From: Flavobacteriales bacterium
Lineage (GTDB): Bacteria; Bacteroidota; Bacteroidia; Flavobacteriales_F; PHOS-HE28
Direction: 5' to 3'
Assembly (NCBI GenBank): GCA_016703105.1
Contig: JADJCS010000020.1
Coordinates: forward strand, 124,001 to 188,000
DNA length: 64,000 nt
The first letter of the stretch is position 1; each line of letters starts with the position of its first letter. This document shows positions 43,218 to 52,773 of the stretch, piece by piece. A program made the position numbers and the translations under genes. The notes under the pieces were generated by a model, which searched no databases, had not been told where the DNA came from, and saw only the letters and a list, made by a program, of their open reading frames with translations.

Positions 43218-44540
43218 TCACCGCAATTCCGTCAACCGCTCCGCGTCCATGCGCACCAGGATGCCGAGCAGGATGGTGAAGCCGATCAGCGAGCTGCCGC
43301 CATAGCTGAAGAAGGGGAGCGGGATGCCGATCACCGGTGCGAGGCCGATGGTCATGCCCACGTTGATCATGAGGTGCAGGAAGAAGACGCAGGCCACGCA
43401 ATAGGCATAGATCCTGCTGAAGCGCGATCGTTGCCGATCGCTGATCCATATGCAGCGTAGAATGAGCGCGGTGAACAGGGCCACCACGGTGGTGGTGCCG
43501 AGGAAGCCCCACTCCTCGCCCACGGTGCAGAAGATGAAATCGGTGCTTTGCATGGGCACGTACTTGTACTTGGTGAGCGTGCCTTCCAGGTAGCCCTTGC
43601 CGGCGAAGCCGCCACTGCCGATCGCCGTCTGGCTTTGCTTCACATTGTAGCCCAGGCCTTGTGGATCCTCCATCTGCCCGAGCATAACCAGGATCCGGTC
43701 TTGCTGGTGCTTGGCCAACCCGCTCACCAGGTAGTCCACGCTGCTGATGAACGCAACGCTGCCCAACAAGCCGAAGAGGATCAACCCATAGTAGCGTTTG
43801 CGGTAGCGGCGGATGATCAAGTTGCCCACCACCCAGAACGAAACCAGCGCGAACACCGCGATCAAGCCCATGAGAAAGTACTGGCCGCCCACGACAATGT
43901 CCGTGAACGGGATGCCGAAGGTGCTTTCCTTCAGGATCAACGCGAGTACGCTGAGCACCGCTGCCAGGATGGCGATGAGCAGGATGTTGCCCGATAGTCC
44001 TTCCCGGTAGAGCACTAGGATGAAGGCACCGGAGACGAGCGCGGTGCCCGTGTCAGGTTGCAGCATGATGAGGGCGACAGGCAAAAGGATGATCGCTGTG
44101 GCCACGGTGCGCGAACGCAGATCGGCCAACGCCTTCAGTCCACTGAGATAGCGCGTAAGGGCCAGACTGGTGGCGAACTTGGCGAACTCCGCAGGCTGGA
44201 TGCCGAAGCTGCCCACACCGAACCAGGCCTTCGCGCCGTTCACTTCCTTGCCCACGAGCAGTACTAATAATAAAAGCAACATCACCGCAGCGTAGATCAC
44301 CCACGCCAGATCACGGAAGAAGCGGCCTTGAATGAGCATCAGTCCTGCGGCAAGCACCAGACTCGCGATGATCCACACGCTTTGCTTGCCGTACTCCATG
44401 CTCTGATCGAAGAGCCCTGGATGCGCCGGGTCGTAGGCTGCGGAATAGATGTTGGCCCATCCTGCCGCCATCAGCACCAGGTAGAGGATCACAAGCACCG
44501 GATCGAGCCGGGCGGTGATGCGGTCGCGTTCCGTGCTCAT
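43218..44540 (-). CDS. rodA: rod shape-determining SEDS glycosyltransferase RodA
   Basis: 440 residues, about ten membrane segments. SEDS signatures: NGAKAWFGVGSFGIQPAEFAK, LILLPVALIMLQPDTGTALV, the long periplasmic loop with GLGYNVKQSQTAIGSGGFAGKG and KYKYVPMQSTDFIFCTVGEEWGFLG, and the end GIPLPFFSYGGSSL. Polymerises glycan strands of peptidoglycan during elongation together with PBP2. Its start overlaps the mrdA stop by four bases. Last gene of the rod operon. Confidence 0.96.
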   Translation of the reverse strand: MSTERDRITARLDPVLVILYLVLMAAGWANIYSAAYDPAHPGLFDQSMEYGKQSVWIIASLVLAAGLMLIQGRFFRDLAWVIYAAVMLLLLLVLLVGKEVNGAKAWFGVGSFGIQPAEFAKFATSLALTRYLSGLKALADLRSRTVATAIILLPVALIMLQPDTGTALVSGAFILVLYREGLSGNILLIAILAAVLSVLALILKESTFGIPFTDIVVGGQYFLMGLIAVFALVSFWVVGNLIIRRYRKRYYGLILFGLLGSVAFISSVDYLVSGLAKHQQDRILVMLGQMEDPQGLGYNVKQSQTAIGSGGFAGKGYLEGTLTKYKYVPMQSTDFIFCTVGEEWGFLGTTTVVALFTALILRCIWISDRQRSRFSRIYAYCVACVFFLHLMINVGMTIGLAPVIGIPLPFFSYGGSSLIGFTILLGILVRMDAERLTELR

Positions 44541-46390
44541 CGGCGGCGACGCGGTGCTTTTGGTTTCTTGCGGTAGAACTTCTCCAGGGAGATCAGGTCG
44601 GTTTCGAGCATCTTCTTCTCCAGGTCCGGTCGGCTGATGCTATCCGTAAGGTATTGCTCCATCAACAGGCTGGCGATCGGTGCGGCCCAGGTGCCCCCGA
44701 AGCCGGAGTTCTCCACATACACCGCCATGGCGATCTTGGGATCCTCCATCGGTGCGAAGCACACGAAGACAGCGTGGTCCTGGCCATGCGGGTTCTCCGC
44801 CGTGCCGGTCTTTCCGCACACAGTAATGTTCGGGATGCGTGCTTGCCGTGCGGTGCCCCCGGGTTCGTTCACTACGCGGCGCATCCCCTCTTGGATCAGG
44901 TCGTACCAATGCGTTCCCACGCCGGTGTAGTGCTGCTCGTTCCATTTGGTGAGCAGGCTATCCTGCTTCCCCACCGCACGCACCATGTGCGGGTCGCGGT
45001 ACCAGCCTTTGTTCGCGAAGATGGCTGCGAGGTTGGCCATCTGCATGGGCACCACCAGCACTTCCCCCTGTCCAATGCTCAGACTGTAAATGGTGCTGAA
45101 AGCCCAGCTGTGCTTGCCGTAGATCTTATCGTAGAACGCCGCGTTCGGGATGCTGCCGCCTTTCAGGGCCGGCAGGTCCACCTTGGGTTTCTGTCCAAGT
45201 CCGAAGGTGCGCATGCCTTCGTTCCAATGGTCCAGATTGATGTTCGCTGCCACGAAACGATCGGAATGGTCGCCCTGCTCCATGAGGCGCTTGAAGACCA
45301 TGTAGAAGTAAGGGTTGCACGAGTATTGGATCGCGCTCACGATGTTCCCCGCGTTCGGATGGTTGTGGCATCCCACCAGGCCCTTGTTGCAAGGGAAACC
45401 TGTGTTCGGGTTGATCACCGAATCCTCCAGCGCCAGGAGGGTTTGCACCAGTTTGTAGATGGACCCTGGCGGGTACTGTGCTTGCAGCGCGCGATCGAAG
45501 AGCGGCTTCAGCGTATCGCGTTGCAGGATGCCGTAGTTGGTGTTCCGCACGCGGCCCACGAGCAGTTCGGGATCGTACCCGGGCGAGGTCACCAGGCACA
45601 GGATCTCGCCGGACTTGGGTTCGATGGCCACGATGCTGCCTTTCTTGCCTTTCAGAAGGCGTTCACCGTAGGCCTGCATCTCGGCATCGATGCTGGTATA
45701 GAGGTGCTTGCCTTCGTAGGCCAGCGTATCGTAAAGGCCGTTCTTGTAGGGGCCTTGGATCTTGTTATGTACGTCCACCACCACGTACTTCACGCCGCGC
45801 TTGCCGCGCAGTTCGGGCTCATAGTAAGCCTCCAGACCACCCACGCCGATCACGTCACCGGGTTTGTAGTAGGGGTCCTGTTCCACCTTCTTCGCGTCCA
45901 CCTCGCTGAGGTAACCGAGCATGTGCGCACCGATGCGACGCGGGTAGGTGCGCAGGGTACGGCTCTGTCCATAGAACCCCGTGTACTTGTGCAGGTGGAC
46001 CGCAATAGCCGCGTACTGGTCGGCCGTGATCTGCTTTTCGAACACCGACGGCTTGTAGCTGCTGTATCGGCCGGCATCGCGCACGCGTTTCTTCACTTCG
46101 TCCGCCGACACGCCGATCAACCGGGCGAAGGCGACCGTATCGAAGGGTTGTACTTCGCGCGGCACCACCATGATGTCATACACGGGGGTATTGGCCACGA
46201 GCAGCTCGCCATTGCGGTCGAGGATCAATCCACGCGCCGGGAACACGGTGATCTGCCGTTCGCTGATGTTCGCCGCCTCGGCCTTCCAGTGGCTGTCCAC
46301 CACCTGCACCCAGAAGAGCCGCAGGATGAACACCGAACTGATCAGCAACACCGCTGCGATCAGGACGTATTTGCGTTCCTCGAAATTCAT
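44537..46390 (-). CDS. mrdA: penicillin-binding protein 2 (class B transpeptidase)
   Basis: 617 residues with an N-terminal membrane segment (about 8-30), PBP dimer domain (about 48-235, ARGLILDRNGELLVANTP) and transpeptidase domain with SIYK (Ser310, Lys313), SCN (Ser357-Asn359) and KTG (527-529, CGKTGTAENPHG). Cross-links peptidoglycan in the lateral wall with RodA. Overlaps rodA and mreD by four bases at each end (ATGA-type), showing tight translational coupling. Length normal for PBP2. Confidence 0.96.
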   Translation of the reverse strand: MNFEERKYVLIAAVLLISSVFILRLFWVQVVDSHWKAEAANISERQITVFPARGLILDRNGELLVANTPVYDIMVVPREVQPFDTVAFARLIGVSADEVKKRVRDAGRYSSYKPSVFEKQITADQYAAIAVHLHKYTGFYGQSRTLRTYPRRIGAHMLGYLSEVDAKKVEQDPYYKPGDVIGVGGLEAYYEPELRGKRGVKYVVVDVHNKIQGPYKNGLYDTLAYEGKHLYTSIDAEMQAYGERLLKGKKGSIVAIEPKSGEILCLVTSPGYDPELLVGRVRNTNYGILQRDTLKPLFDRALQAQYPPGSIYKLVQTLLALEDSVINPNTGFPCNKGLVGCHNHPNAGNIVSAIQYSCNPYFYMVFKRLMEQGDHSDRFVAANINLDHWNEGMRTFGLGQKPKVDLPALKGGSIPNAAFYDKIYGKHSWAFSTIYSLSIGQGEVLVVPMQMANLAAIFANKGWYRDPHMVRAVGKQDSLLTKWNEQHYTGVGTHWYDLIQEGMRRVVNEPGGTARQARIPNITVCGKTGTAENPHGQDHAVFVCFAPMEDPKIAMAVYVENSGFGGTWAAPIASLLMEQYLTDSISRPDLEKKMLETDLISLEKFYRKKPKAPRRRR

Positions 46391-46911
46391 GCCCGTTCAC
46401 GCCCCGACCTGCGCGCGAGGAGTTGTACCAATAGGCAAAGCACCAACGTGAAAACCCCGCTGGTGAGCGCTCGAAGAAAGGTGGAGAAGAAGCGATCGAA
46501 GCGGTGCAGTTCGAAAAGGAAAAGCCAGAGATGGTGTACCAGCACCAATACACCCGCGTAGGTCAGGAACCAGGAGAAGCCCATGTGCTGCGTGTCCGGG
46601 CGCATGCCGAACTCATAGCCTTCGCGCGGGGCAAGAAGGCGTTGCCAGAAGGACCGCACGTACATCATGACCAGGCAGGCGGTGGTGTGCATGCCGGCGG
46701 TGTTGTTGAACAGGTCCATCGCGCCTCCCAGGAGACCGCCGATCATGAGCAAGGCCCAGGCGGGCAGTTCAAAGGGCAACAACAAGAGGGCGAGCACATA
46801 CAGATAGGGGATCATCCATCCGTTGGCCACGTCGAGGTGGTCCAGGACCAGGATCTGCAGCGCCAGCAGCAACAGGACACGAAGGATGTTGGAGAGGACC
46901 GTGCCGATCAT
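46387..46911 (-). CDS. mreD: rod shape-determining protein MreD
   Basis: 174 residues, five to six hydrophobic segments, located between mreC and mrdA with four-base overlaps on both sides. Sequence is poorly conserved in this family; the region PYLYVLALLLLPFELPAWALLMIGGLLGGAMDLFNNT fits MreD (position and FxLGxxxDLF-type text). Part of the elongasome membrane complex. The call rests as much on position as on sequence. Confidence 0.88.
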   Translation of the reverse strand: MIGTVLSNILRVLLLLALQILVLDHLDVANGWMIPYLYVLALLLLPFELPAWALLMIGGLLGGAMDLFNNTAGMHTTACLVMMYVRSFWQRLLAPREGYEFGMRPDTQHMGFSWFLTYAGVLVLVHHLWLFLFELHRFDRFFSTFLRALTSGVFTLVLCLLVQLLARRSGRERA

Positions 46912-47738
46912 GGTCGCACCACTTGGGCCTCTAGGCTATCGCGTTCCATTTTGGCCAGGTCCTTCACCACATAGACCGGTCCGCTGCGTGTGAGGTCCTC
47001 GGTGAGGCGCACGGTGATCGTATGGTAGTTACTGCTCGGGTCGTTGCGCAGTTCCGTGACCACCCCCACCGGAATGCCTGGCGGGAAGATGCCATCGCCG
47101 CCGCGGGTCACCAACGTGTCGCCGTGCTTCACAGGCGCATGCTTGCCGATGTCCACGACCGATGCGGTGCGCGGGTCGCCGGTATCCCAGCTCAGTAAGC
47201 CGAAGTGCCCGGAACGCGGAAGCACCACACTGGTGTTCAGTTCAGGGTCCAGCACGCTCACCACCACGCTGAAGCGTGGACCCGCGGCGCTCACCACGCC
47301 TACGATCCCATCCGTGCCGATCACGCCCATGTCAGGACCAACACCGGCCTGGGTGCCTTTATCCAGTGTAAGGGTATTGCGCTGCCGGTGTGTGGTGCTG
47401 TTCACCACGCGTGCGGCCAGCATGTCGTACCGCACTTCGTGTATCGTGTCCTGGAACGCGATGAAGCGGCTGTAGACAGGGGCGTAGGAGGTGCGATCGC
47501 GGCGGCGCAGGTCCGCGTTCTCATTGGCCAGGCGGAGGTTCACATCGCGCAGGGAGGTGAACTCCGTGATGTCGGTGCGCCAGGCGTACACCCGTCCGAC
47601 CGCTGTGTTGGCGGTGCCCACCGCATGGGCACGGTGATGCTCATTGCCTGCTATGGTCCAGGCGTAGGAGAGAGCCATCAACACCAGAAAGAGCAAGGTG
47701 TTGCGGATCTTGAAAAGGAAGCGGAAAAGATCGCGCAT
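46908..47738 (-). CDS. mreC: rod shape-determining protein MreC
   Basis: 276 residues from ATG 47738 (a GTG at 47759 adds seven residues); membrane anchor at about 10-28 (TLLFLVLMALSYAW), a coiled-coil stretch (about 50-75, RDVNLRLANENADLRR) and the double beta-barrel domain with VGPDMGVIGTDGIVGVVSAAGPRFSVV, SVLDPELNTSV and GDTLVTRGGDGIFPPGIPVGVV, which is typical MreC text. Periplasmic organiser binding PBP2. The 71-base gap after mreB contains a small GGGCGT/ACGCCC hairpin. Confidence 0.95.
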   Translation of the reverse strand: MRDLFRFLFKIRNTLLFLVLMALSYAWTIAGNEHHRAHAVGTANTAVGRVYAWRTDITEFTSLRDVNLRLANENADLRRRDRTSYAPVYSRFIAFQDTIHEVRYDMLAARVVNSTTHRQRNTLTLDKGTQAGVGPDMGVIGTDGIVGVVSAAGPRFSVVVSVLDPELNTSVVLPRSGHFGLLSWDTGDPRTASVVDIGKHAPVKHGDTLVTRGGDGIFPPGIPVGVVTELRNDPSSNYHTITVRLTEDLTRSGPVYVVKDLAKMERDSLEAQVVRP

Positions 47739-47809
47739 GCTGTTCTCTGCTGTCCGCACACCCGCACCGCCGCATGCCGGTCCGGGCGTAATGTGTCACG
47801 CCCCTGCCG

Positions 47810-48835
47810 TCATTCCCGCATCAGGAACTGGAACCGGTCGATGTTCTTCAACGCGATGCCCGTGCCGCGTGCCACCGCCCGGAGCGGATCCTCGCTCACA
47901 TGCACCGGTAGTTTCGTCTTGATGCTGATCCGTTTGTCCAGCCCGCGGAGAAGGGCCCCGCCACCGGCCATATAGATGCCGGTCTTGTATATGTCCGCGC
48001 TCAGTTCCGGGGGGGTGGCCTCCAAGGCGCTCAGGATGGCCTCTTCGATCTTGCTGATGCTCTTGTCAAGCGCCTGCGCGATCTCCGAGTAGGTGACCGT
48101 GATCTCCTTGGGTATACCGGTCATCAGATCACGCCCGCGCACGGCATAGTCGGGCGGCGGGTTCTCCAGTTCGGTCATCGCGGCGCCCACTTCGATCTTA
48201 ATCGTTTCGGCCGTGCGCTCACCCACCAGGATGTTGTGCTGACGACGCATGTACTCCTCGATGTCCTGGGTGAACTCATCCCCGGCAACGCGGATGTTCT
48301 TGTCGCACACGATACCCCCCAGCGCGATCACCGCGATCTCCGAGGTTCCTCCGCCGATATCGATGATCATGTTGCCCATGGGCTCTTCCACATCGATCCC
48401 GATGCCGATCGCCGCGGCCATGGGTTCGTGGATCAGGTAGACCTCCTTCGCGCCCGCGTGCTCCGCACTGTCCCGCACGGCGCGCTTCTCCACTTCGGTG
48501 ATGCCGCTCGGAATGCAGATCACCATACGCAGGTTCGGGGAGAACAACTGTCGACCGGGCTTGATCATCTTGATCATCCCTTTGATCATCTCTTCGGCGG
48601 CCTGGAAGTCCGCGATCACACCATCGCGCAGCGGCCGCACGGTTTTGATGTTCTCGTGCGTCTTGCCGTGCATCTGCTGGGCCTGGCGGCCGATGGCGAT
48701 GACACGCCCGGTGGTACGGTCCACCGCCACAATGCTCGGTTCGTCCACCACCACCTTGTCATTATGGATGATCAAGGTGTTGGCCGTACCGAGGTCGATC
48801 GCGATCTCCTGGGTGAAGAAGTTGAACAAGCCCAT
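47810..48835 (-). CDS. mreB: actin-like rod shape protein MreB
   Basis: 341 residues, actin/HSP70 fold: phosphate 1 motif EIAIDLGTANTLI, VVDEPSIVAVDRTTG, phosphate 2 motif IDIGGGTSEIAVIALGG, adenosine motif AGGGALLRGLDKRI. An amphipathic N-terminal stretch (LFNFFTQE) probably binds the membrane. ATP-dependent filament that guides cell-wall elongation. Lies nine bases after the purH stop on the same strand, and purH-mreB-mreC-mreD-mrdA-rodA is a known Bacteroidota order. Confidence 0.97.
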   Translation of the reverse strand: MGLFNFFTQEIAIDLGTANTLIIHNDKVVVDEPSIVAVDRTTGRVIAIGRQAQQMHGKTHENIKTVRPLRDGVIADFQAAEEMIKGMIKMIKPGRQLFSPNLRMVICIPSGITEVEKRAVRDSAEHAGAKEVYLIHEPMAAAIGIGIDVEEPMGNMIIDIGGGTSEIAVIALGGIVCDKNIRVAGDEFTQDIEEYMRRQHNILVGERTAETIKIEVGAAMTELENPPPDYAVRGRDLMTGIPKEITVTYSEIAQALDKSISKIEEAILSALEATPPELSADIYKTGIYMAGGGALLRGLDKRISIKTKLPVHVSEDPLRAVARGTGIALKNIDRFQFLMRE

Positions 48836-48844
48836 GCTGATGGG

Positions 48845-50364
48845 TCAGTGTTTGAAGTGTCGGTGACCGGTGAGGACCATGGCGATACCCAGTTCGTCAC
48901 ATGCTGTGATGCTCTCCTGATCACGCACGCTCCCGCCAGGTTGCACTACGGCCGTGATGCCCGCTGTGGCGGCGATGGTGACGCAATCCGGGAACGGAAA
49001 AAAGGCATCGCTCGCCATCACCGCACCATGTAGGTCGAAACCGAATTTGTGCGCTTTGGCGATGGCTTGTTCCAATGCGTCCACCCGACTGGTCTGGCCG
49101 GTGCCACTGGCGAGGAGTTGTGCATCCTTGGCAAGCACGATCGCATTGCTCTTGCTATGCTTCACCAGGATGTTCGCGAAGGTGAGGTCCTCCTGTTGCG
49201 CCGCCGAGGGGCCTTTTTCGTGACCGTTCGCATCCCATCGGATCGCACGAGCACTTGGTCGGCTCCTTGTTCGAGCCGTCCGTTCAGGACGGTACGCGAC
49301 CTGATCGATGGGCGCTGGAAGGATCGGCGTTCCAAAATGATGCGGTTCTTCTTGTGGCGAAGGACCTCCAGCGCTTCCGGGTCGTAACCGGGAGCGGAGA
49401 TGATCTCGAAAAAGATGGCGTCGATGGCTTCCGCAGTGGGCTTGTCGATGCGCGAGTTGGTGACCAATACACCACCGAACGCCGAGATCGGATCGGCCGC
49501 GAGGGACGCGTTCCAAGCCTCCTTCAGAGATGGCCGCACCGCCGCTCCGCAGGCGTTGTTGTGTTTGATGATGGCGAACGCATCGCCTTTCAGCGTGTCG
49601 AGATCATCGATGAGGTCCAGCGCTGCGTCCAGGTCCAACAGGTTGTTGTAGCTGAGCTCCTTGCCGTGCAATTGCGAGAAGAGCGCATCCAGATCGCCAT
49701 GGAACGCAGCGTGCTGGTGCGGGTTCTCCCCGTACCGCAGCACATGTTCAGAGGCCGTCGCCCCGTTCTGGAACCAATCGCGGATGGCCCCGTCGTAACG
49801 TGCGCTCGCACCGAAGGCGAAAGCGGCGAGCGTTCTGCGTTCAGCCAGTGTTGTGGTACCGCCGTTCTCCAGGATCCGGGCGAGCTCGGGATACTGCTGG
49901 CGGTCGGAAATGATCACCACATCGGAATGGTTCTTCGCGGCGGCACGGATCAAACTGATGCCGCCGATGTCGATCTTCTCGATGATCTCGGCCTCGCTCG
50001 CGCCGCTCGATACGGTCGCCTCGAAGGGGTAGAGGTCCACCACCACAAGGTCGATCGGGGGGATGGCATATTCCTCCAATTGCGCGACATCGCTCGCGAG
50101 GTCGCGACGTCCGAGGATGCCGCCGAAGACCTTTGGATGCAGCGTTTTCACCCGGCCACCAAGGATGCTGGGATAGCTGGTAAGGTCCTCCACCGGAACC
50201 ACGGGAACTCCCAACCCCTCAATGAACACCTGGGTGCCGCCGGTGCTGTATAGAGTGATGCCCAGCCGATGGAGTTCATGGACAATGGGGCCGAGACCGT
50301 CCTTGTGGTAGACGGAGATCAATGCGCTCTGAATGCGCTTCTGCCCGCTCAACGTGCCCTTCAC
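48845..50364 (-). CDS. purH: bifunctional AICAR transformylase/IMP cyclohydrolase, frame-shifted in this sequence
   Basis: The N-terminal cyclohydrolase (KRIQSALISVYHKDGL, GITLYSTGGT, TLHPKVFGGIL) and most of the transformylase (AIIKHNNACGAA, PISAFGG) are in one frame; the end (LTFANILVKHSKSNAIVLAK, ASGTGQTSRVDALEQAI, MASDAFFPFPDCV, GHRHFKH) is in another. The shift lies at the four-base G run 49209-49212 (C run on the coding strand); adding one C restores VTKKAPSAAQQEDLTFAN and a 506-residue protein of normal size. Catalyses the last two steps to IMP. GTG 50364 is the chosen start because a -7 box sits 12 bases upstream; longer in-frame starts would lie above it. First gene of the rod operon. 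Confidence 0.92.
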
Positions 50365-50376
50365 GATCGATGGGCG

Positions 50377-50384
50377 CAAGTTTA
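50377..50384 (-). promoter_or_regulatory. putative -7 box of the purH-mre operon
   Basis: TAAACTTG on the minus strand (TAnnCTTG variant) 12 bases before GTG 50364. The remainder of the gap up to 50497 shows no other clear signal. Confidence 0.45.
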
Positions 50385-50497
50385 CGCTGCGCGGCACCCC
50401 GATCCGAGCGATAGTGGTCCACGTTGCCCAAAGGTTACGAACAGAGTTCCCCACGTTAGGCGCCGAAAGCCACGGTCTTGGCTATCGGGCATGATCC

Positions 50498-51493
50498 TTA
50501 CTGGACCGAACGATCGTAATGTGCCACAAGTCCCAGGCGCTCGCGCACACGGCGTAACGTCGCATGGGCCACCGCACGCGCCTTGTTGGCACCCACGCTG
50601 AGCAGTCGATCGAGTTCCGCAGGGTCGGCCAGCAGGCGTTGGAACGTATCCCTTTCTGTTCTGAAGCCGTCCAGAAGTGCTTCGAGGAGCTCCTTCTTCG
50701 CGTGCCCGTAACCATATCCGCCCGCGAGATAGTTGGCGCGCATCGTCGTCACGGCATGGGCAGGTGCGACCAAACGGAACAGTTTGAACACGTTGTCCGC
50801 CTCGGGCTCTTTCGGTGACTCCAGCGGCGTGCTATCGGTCACGATGGACATGACCTGCTTCTTAACCTCCTTTTCCGGTAGGAAGGGAACTATTGTGTTG
50901 CCGTAGCTCTTGCTCATTTTCTGCCCGTCCGTCCCGGGTACGGTCATCACTTCTTCCGCGATGCGGGCTTCGGGTGGTACGAGCACATCCCCGTGGGTGC
51001 GGTTGAAGGCGTTGGCTATGTCGCGCGTGATCTCGAGGTGCTGTCTTTGGTCCTTGCCGATCGGGACCACGTTCGCATCGTAGAGCAGAATGTCCGCTGC
51101 CATCAGCACGGGGTAATAGAACAACCCTGCGTTCACCTCGTGGAGACGTTCCTGCTTGTCTTTGAAGCTATGCGCGTTGGCGAGCATCGGATAAGGCGTC
51201 GAGCAACCCAGGTACCAGGTGAGTTCAGCTACCTCGGGCACGTCGCTTTGGCGATAGAAGGTGCATCGGTCGGTATCTAGGCCGCAGGCCACCCAAGCCG
51301 CGGCTACCGCATGGGTGTTGGCACGGAGCAGCTCGGCATCGCGGATCGTGGTGAGCGAGTGGAGGTCGGCAATGAACAGGAAGGCGTCATTGCCGGGGGT
51401 ATCGCTCATTTCGATCGCTGGCCGGATCGCCCCCAGTACATTGCCCAGATGGGGGGTGCCTGTGCTCTGTATTCCAGTGAGGATGCGGGCCAT
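50498..51493 (-). CDS. trpS: tryptophanyl-tRNA synthetase
   Basis: 331 residues from ATG 51493; upstream codons in frame were rejected because the promoter box lies at 51512-51519. Class I motifs: GIQSTGTPHLGNVLGA (HIGH-type PHLGN, residues 7-22) and the KMSKS loop GQKMSKSYGN. FIADLHSLTT and YPVLMAADILLYDANVVPIGKDQRQHLE are strongly conserved TrpRS text. Charges tRNA-Trp. Divergent from the acyltransferase gene. Confidence 0.97.
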   Translation of the reverse strand: MARILTGIQSTGTPHLGNVLGAIRPAIEMSDTPGNDAFLFIADLHSLTTIRDAELLRANTHAVAAAWVACGLDTDRCTFYRQSDVPEVAELTWYLGCSTPYPMLANAHSFKDKQERLHEVNAGLFYYPVLMAADILLYDANVVPIGKDQRQHLEITRDIANAFNRTHGDVLVPPEARIAEEVMTVPGTDGQKMSKSYGNTIVPFLPEKEVKKQVMSIVTDSTPLESPKEPEADNVFKLFRLVAPAHAVTTMRANYLAGGYGYGHAKKELLEALLDGFRTERDTFQRLLADPAELDRLLSVGANKARAVAHATLRRVRERLGLVAHYDRSVQ

Positions 51494-51511
51494 GGCTTCG
51501 AGGAAGGGCGG

Positions 51512-51519
51512 CGAAGTTA
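51512..51519 (-). promoter_or_regulatory. putative -7 box of trpS
   Basis: TAACTTCG on the minus strand, 18 bases before the trpS ATG; the same octamer precedes rplM at 58626. It lies only six bases from the opposing box at 51526, so the two promoters are back to back. Confidence 0.55.
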
Positions 51520-51525
51520 GGCGGT

Positions 51526-51533
51526 TAGCTTTG
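51526..51533 (+). promoter_or_regulatory. putative -7 box of the plsC-like gene
   Basis: TAGCTTTG, an exact TAnnTTTG, 19 bases before ATG 51553. Confidence 0.58.
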
Positions 51534-51552
51534 CGGCCCTTTGTCAAATGGA

Positions 51553-52365
51553 ATGAGCGAACATGTGCACCACGAACGGCCCGCCATCCGCGATGGTGAG
51601 GGTCGGCGGGTGCCGCTCTTCCGGTGGCTTTTCGCCCCGTTGCGCTTCGTCTACAAGGTGTGGTTCGCGCTCATGTTCTGGTCATCACTGCTCGTGCTCT
51701 ACGTGCCTTTCAAGATCCTGCTCGGGAGGGAGCGGCGCTATCGCACCGCCTTTCGCCTGAAACGCGCCTGGGCCTTCTTCCTGCAATGGGCGGCACTGCT
51801 GCCACAGCGGGTCACTTGGAAAGGTCACCTGCCCGATCCGCCGTACGTAGTGGTGAGCAATCACAGCAGCTACCTCGACATTGTGCAGATGTTCAACCTG
51901 GTCCCCGACTATTTCCTCATGATGGGGAAGTACGAGCTCCAGCGTTGGCCTTTGTTCCGCATCTTCTTCAAGCGGATGGATATAGCCGTGAACCGGGGCA
52001 GCAGGGTAGAGGCCGCCAAGGCCTTTCGACGGGCCGCTGCGGCTATCGATCGCGGCGCCTGTGTGGTCCTCTTTCCAGAGGGTACCATTCCATTGACCGT
52101 CCCGCGCATGAAGCACTTCAAGGATGGGGCCCTGCGCCTGGCCATCGAAAAGCAGGTGCCCATCGTACCGGTCACGTTCCTCAACCATTGGCGTTTGTTC
52201 GGGGATCCCGAAGACCTCTTGAGCCGCGGGCACCCCGGGATCGCCAGGGCTGTGGTACACCCGGCCGTGGAGACCAGGGGTCTTACGGATGCCGATCTGG
52301 TAGTTTTGCGCCATCGCCTTTTCGACCTGATCGAAGCCCCCCTGCTGGAACATGAAGCTGGATGA
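51553..52365 (+). CDS. lysophospholipid acyltransferase (PlsC-like)
   Basis: 270 residues from ATG 51553 (a TTG at 51541 adds four). One or two membrane segments near residues 28-56. The acyltransferase motifs are NHSSYLD with His104 and Asp109 (motif I) and LFPEGT at 173-178 (motif III), with KYELQRWPLF and VPIVPVTF as motifs II and IV. Transfers an acyl chain to 1-acyl-glycerol-3-phosphate or a related lipid at the inner membrane; exact acceptor cannot be told. Overlaps gatC by 14 bases. Confidence 0.9.
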   Translation: MSEHVHHERPAIRDGEGRRVPLFRWLFAPLRFVYKVWFALMFWSSLLVLYVPFKILLGRERRYRTAFRLKRAWAFFLQWAALLPQRVTWKGHLPDPPYVVVSNHSSYLDIVQMFNLVPDYFLMMGKYELQRWPLFRIFFKRMDIAVNRGSRVEAAKAFRRAAAAIDRGACVVLFPEGTIPLTVPRMKHFKDGALRLAIEKQVPIVPVTFLNHWRLFGDPEDLLSRGHPGIARAVVHPAVETRGLTDADLVVLRHRLFDLIEAPLLEHEAG

Positions 52366-52648
52366 TGCCACACTGGACCGCATCGCTGAACTCGCACGCC
52401 TCGACTTCAGCGACCCTGCCAGACGCGCCGCCATGTTGAAGGATATGGAGCGGGTGCTGGCTTTCGTGGAGAAGCTGAACGAGGTGGATACCTCGGGCGT
52501 GGAACCGTTGATCTTCATGACCGAGGAAGAGAACGTACTACGCGAGGACCATGCTGTCCTATCAATAGGCAAACAGGACGCGCTCAGGAACGCTTCCGTG
52601 AAGGACAGTGATTACTTCAAGGTGCCGCGGGTCGTCGACAAGCGCTGA
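52352..52648 (+). CDS. gatC: Asp-tRNA(Asn)/Glu-tRNA(Gln) amidotransferase subunit GatC
   Basis: 98 residues, normal length. Text LDRIAELARLDFSDPARRAAMLKDMERVLAFVEKLNEVDTSGVEPL is typical GatC, with a conserved VPRVVDK end (VPRVVDKR). Stabilises GatA in the GatCAB complex that amidates misacylated tRNAs. gatA and gatB are not nearby. Start overlaps the acyltransferase gene end. Confidence 0.93.
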   Translation: MKLDDATLDRIAELARLDFSDPARRAAMLKDMERVLAFVEKLNEVDTSGVEPLIFMTEEENVLREDHAVLSIGKQDALRNASVKDSDYFKVPRVVDKR

Positions 52649-52688
52649 GGCTGCGCATGCCGGGGGCGCCCGAACTTTCCTGACAAGT

Positions 52689-52718
52689 CGCCGTAGGAAA
52701 CCGGCGCGCGCCTTTTTT
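52689..52718 (+). terminator. weak intrinsic terminator after gatC
   Basis: CGCCG (52689-52693) can pair with CGGCG (52702-52706), followed by a GC-rich CGCGCC and six T (52713-52718). The stem is only five pairs, so the call is tentative. The rest of the gap to 52773 contains GAACTTTG, a possible -7 box for the cupin gene. Confidence 0.35.
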
Positions 52719-52773
52719 CTAGCGCTCGTTTTCTTCGCGAACTTTGATGCGCCCCGCCCGGGGGACCAATCGT

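Noticed and set aside
44654..46561. 635-codon open frame antisense to mrdA
   Set aside because: mrdA has all PBP2 motifs; the antisense product has no recognisable domain and very high His and Val content typical of shadow frames.
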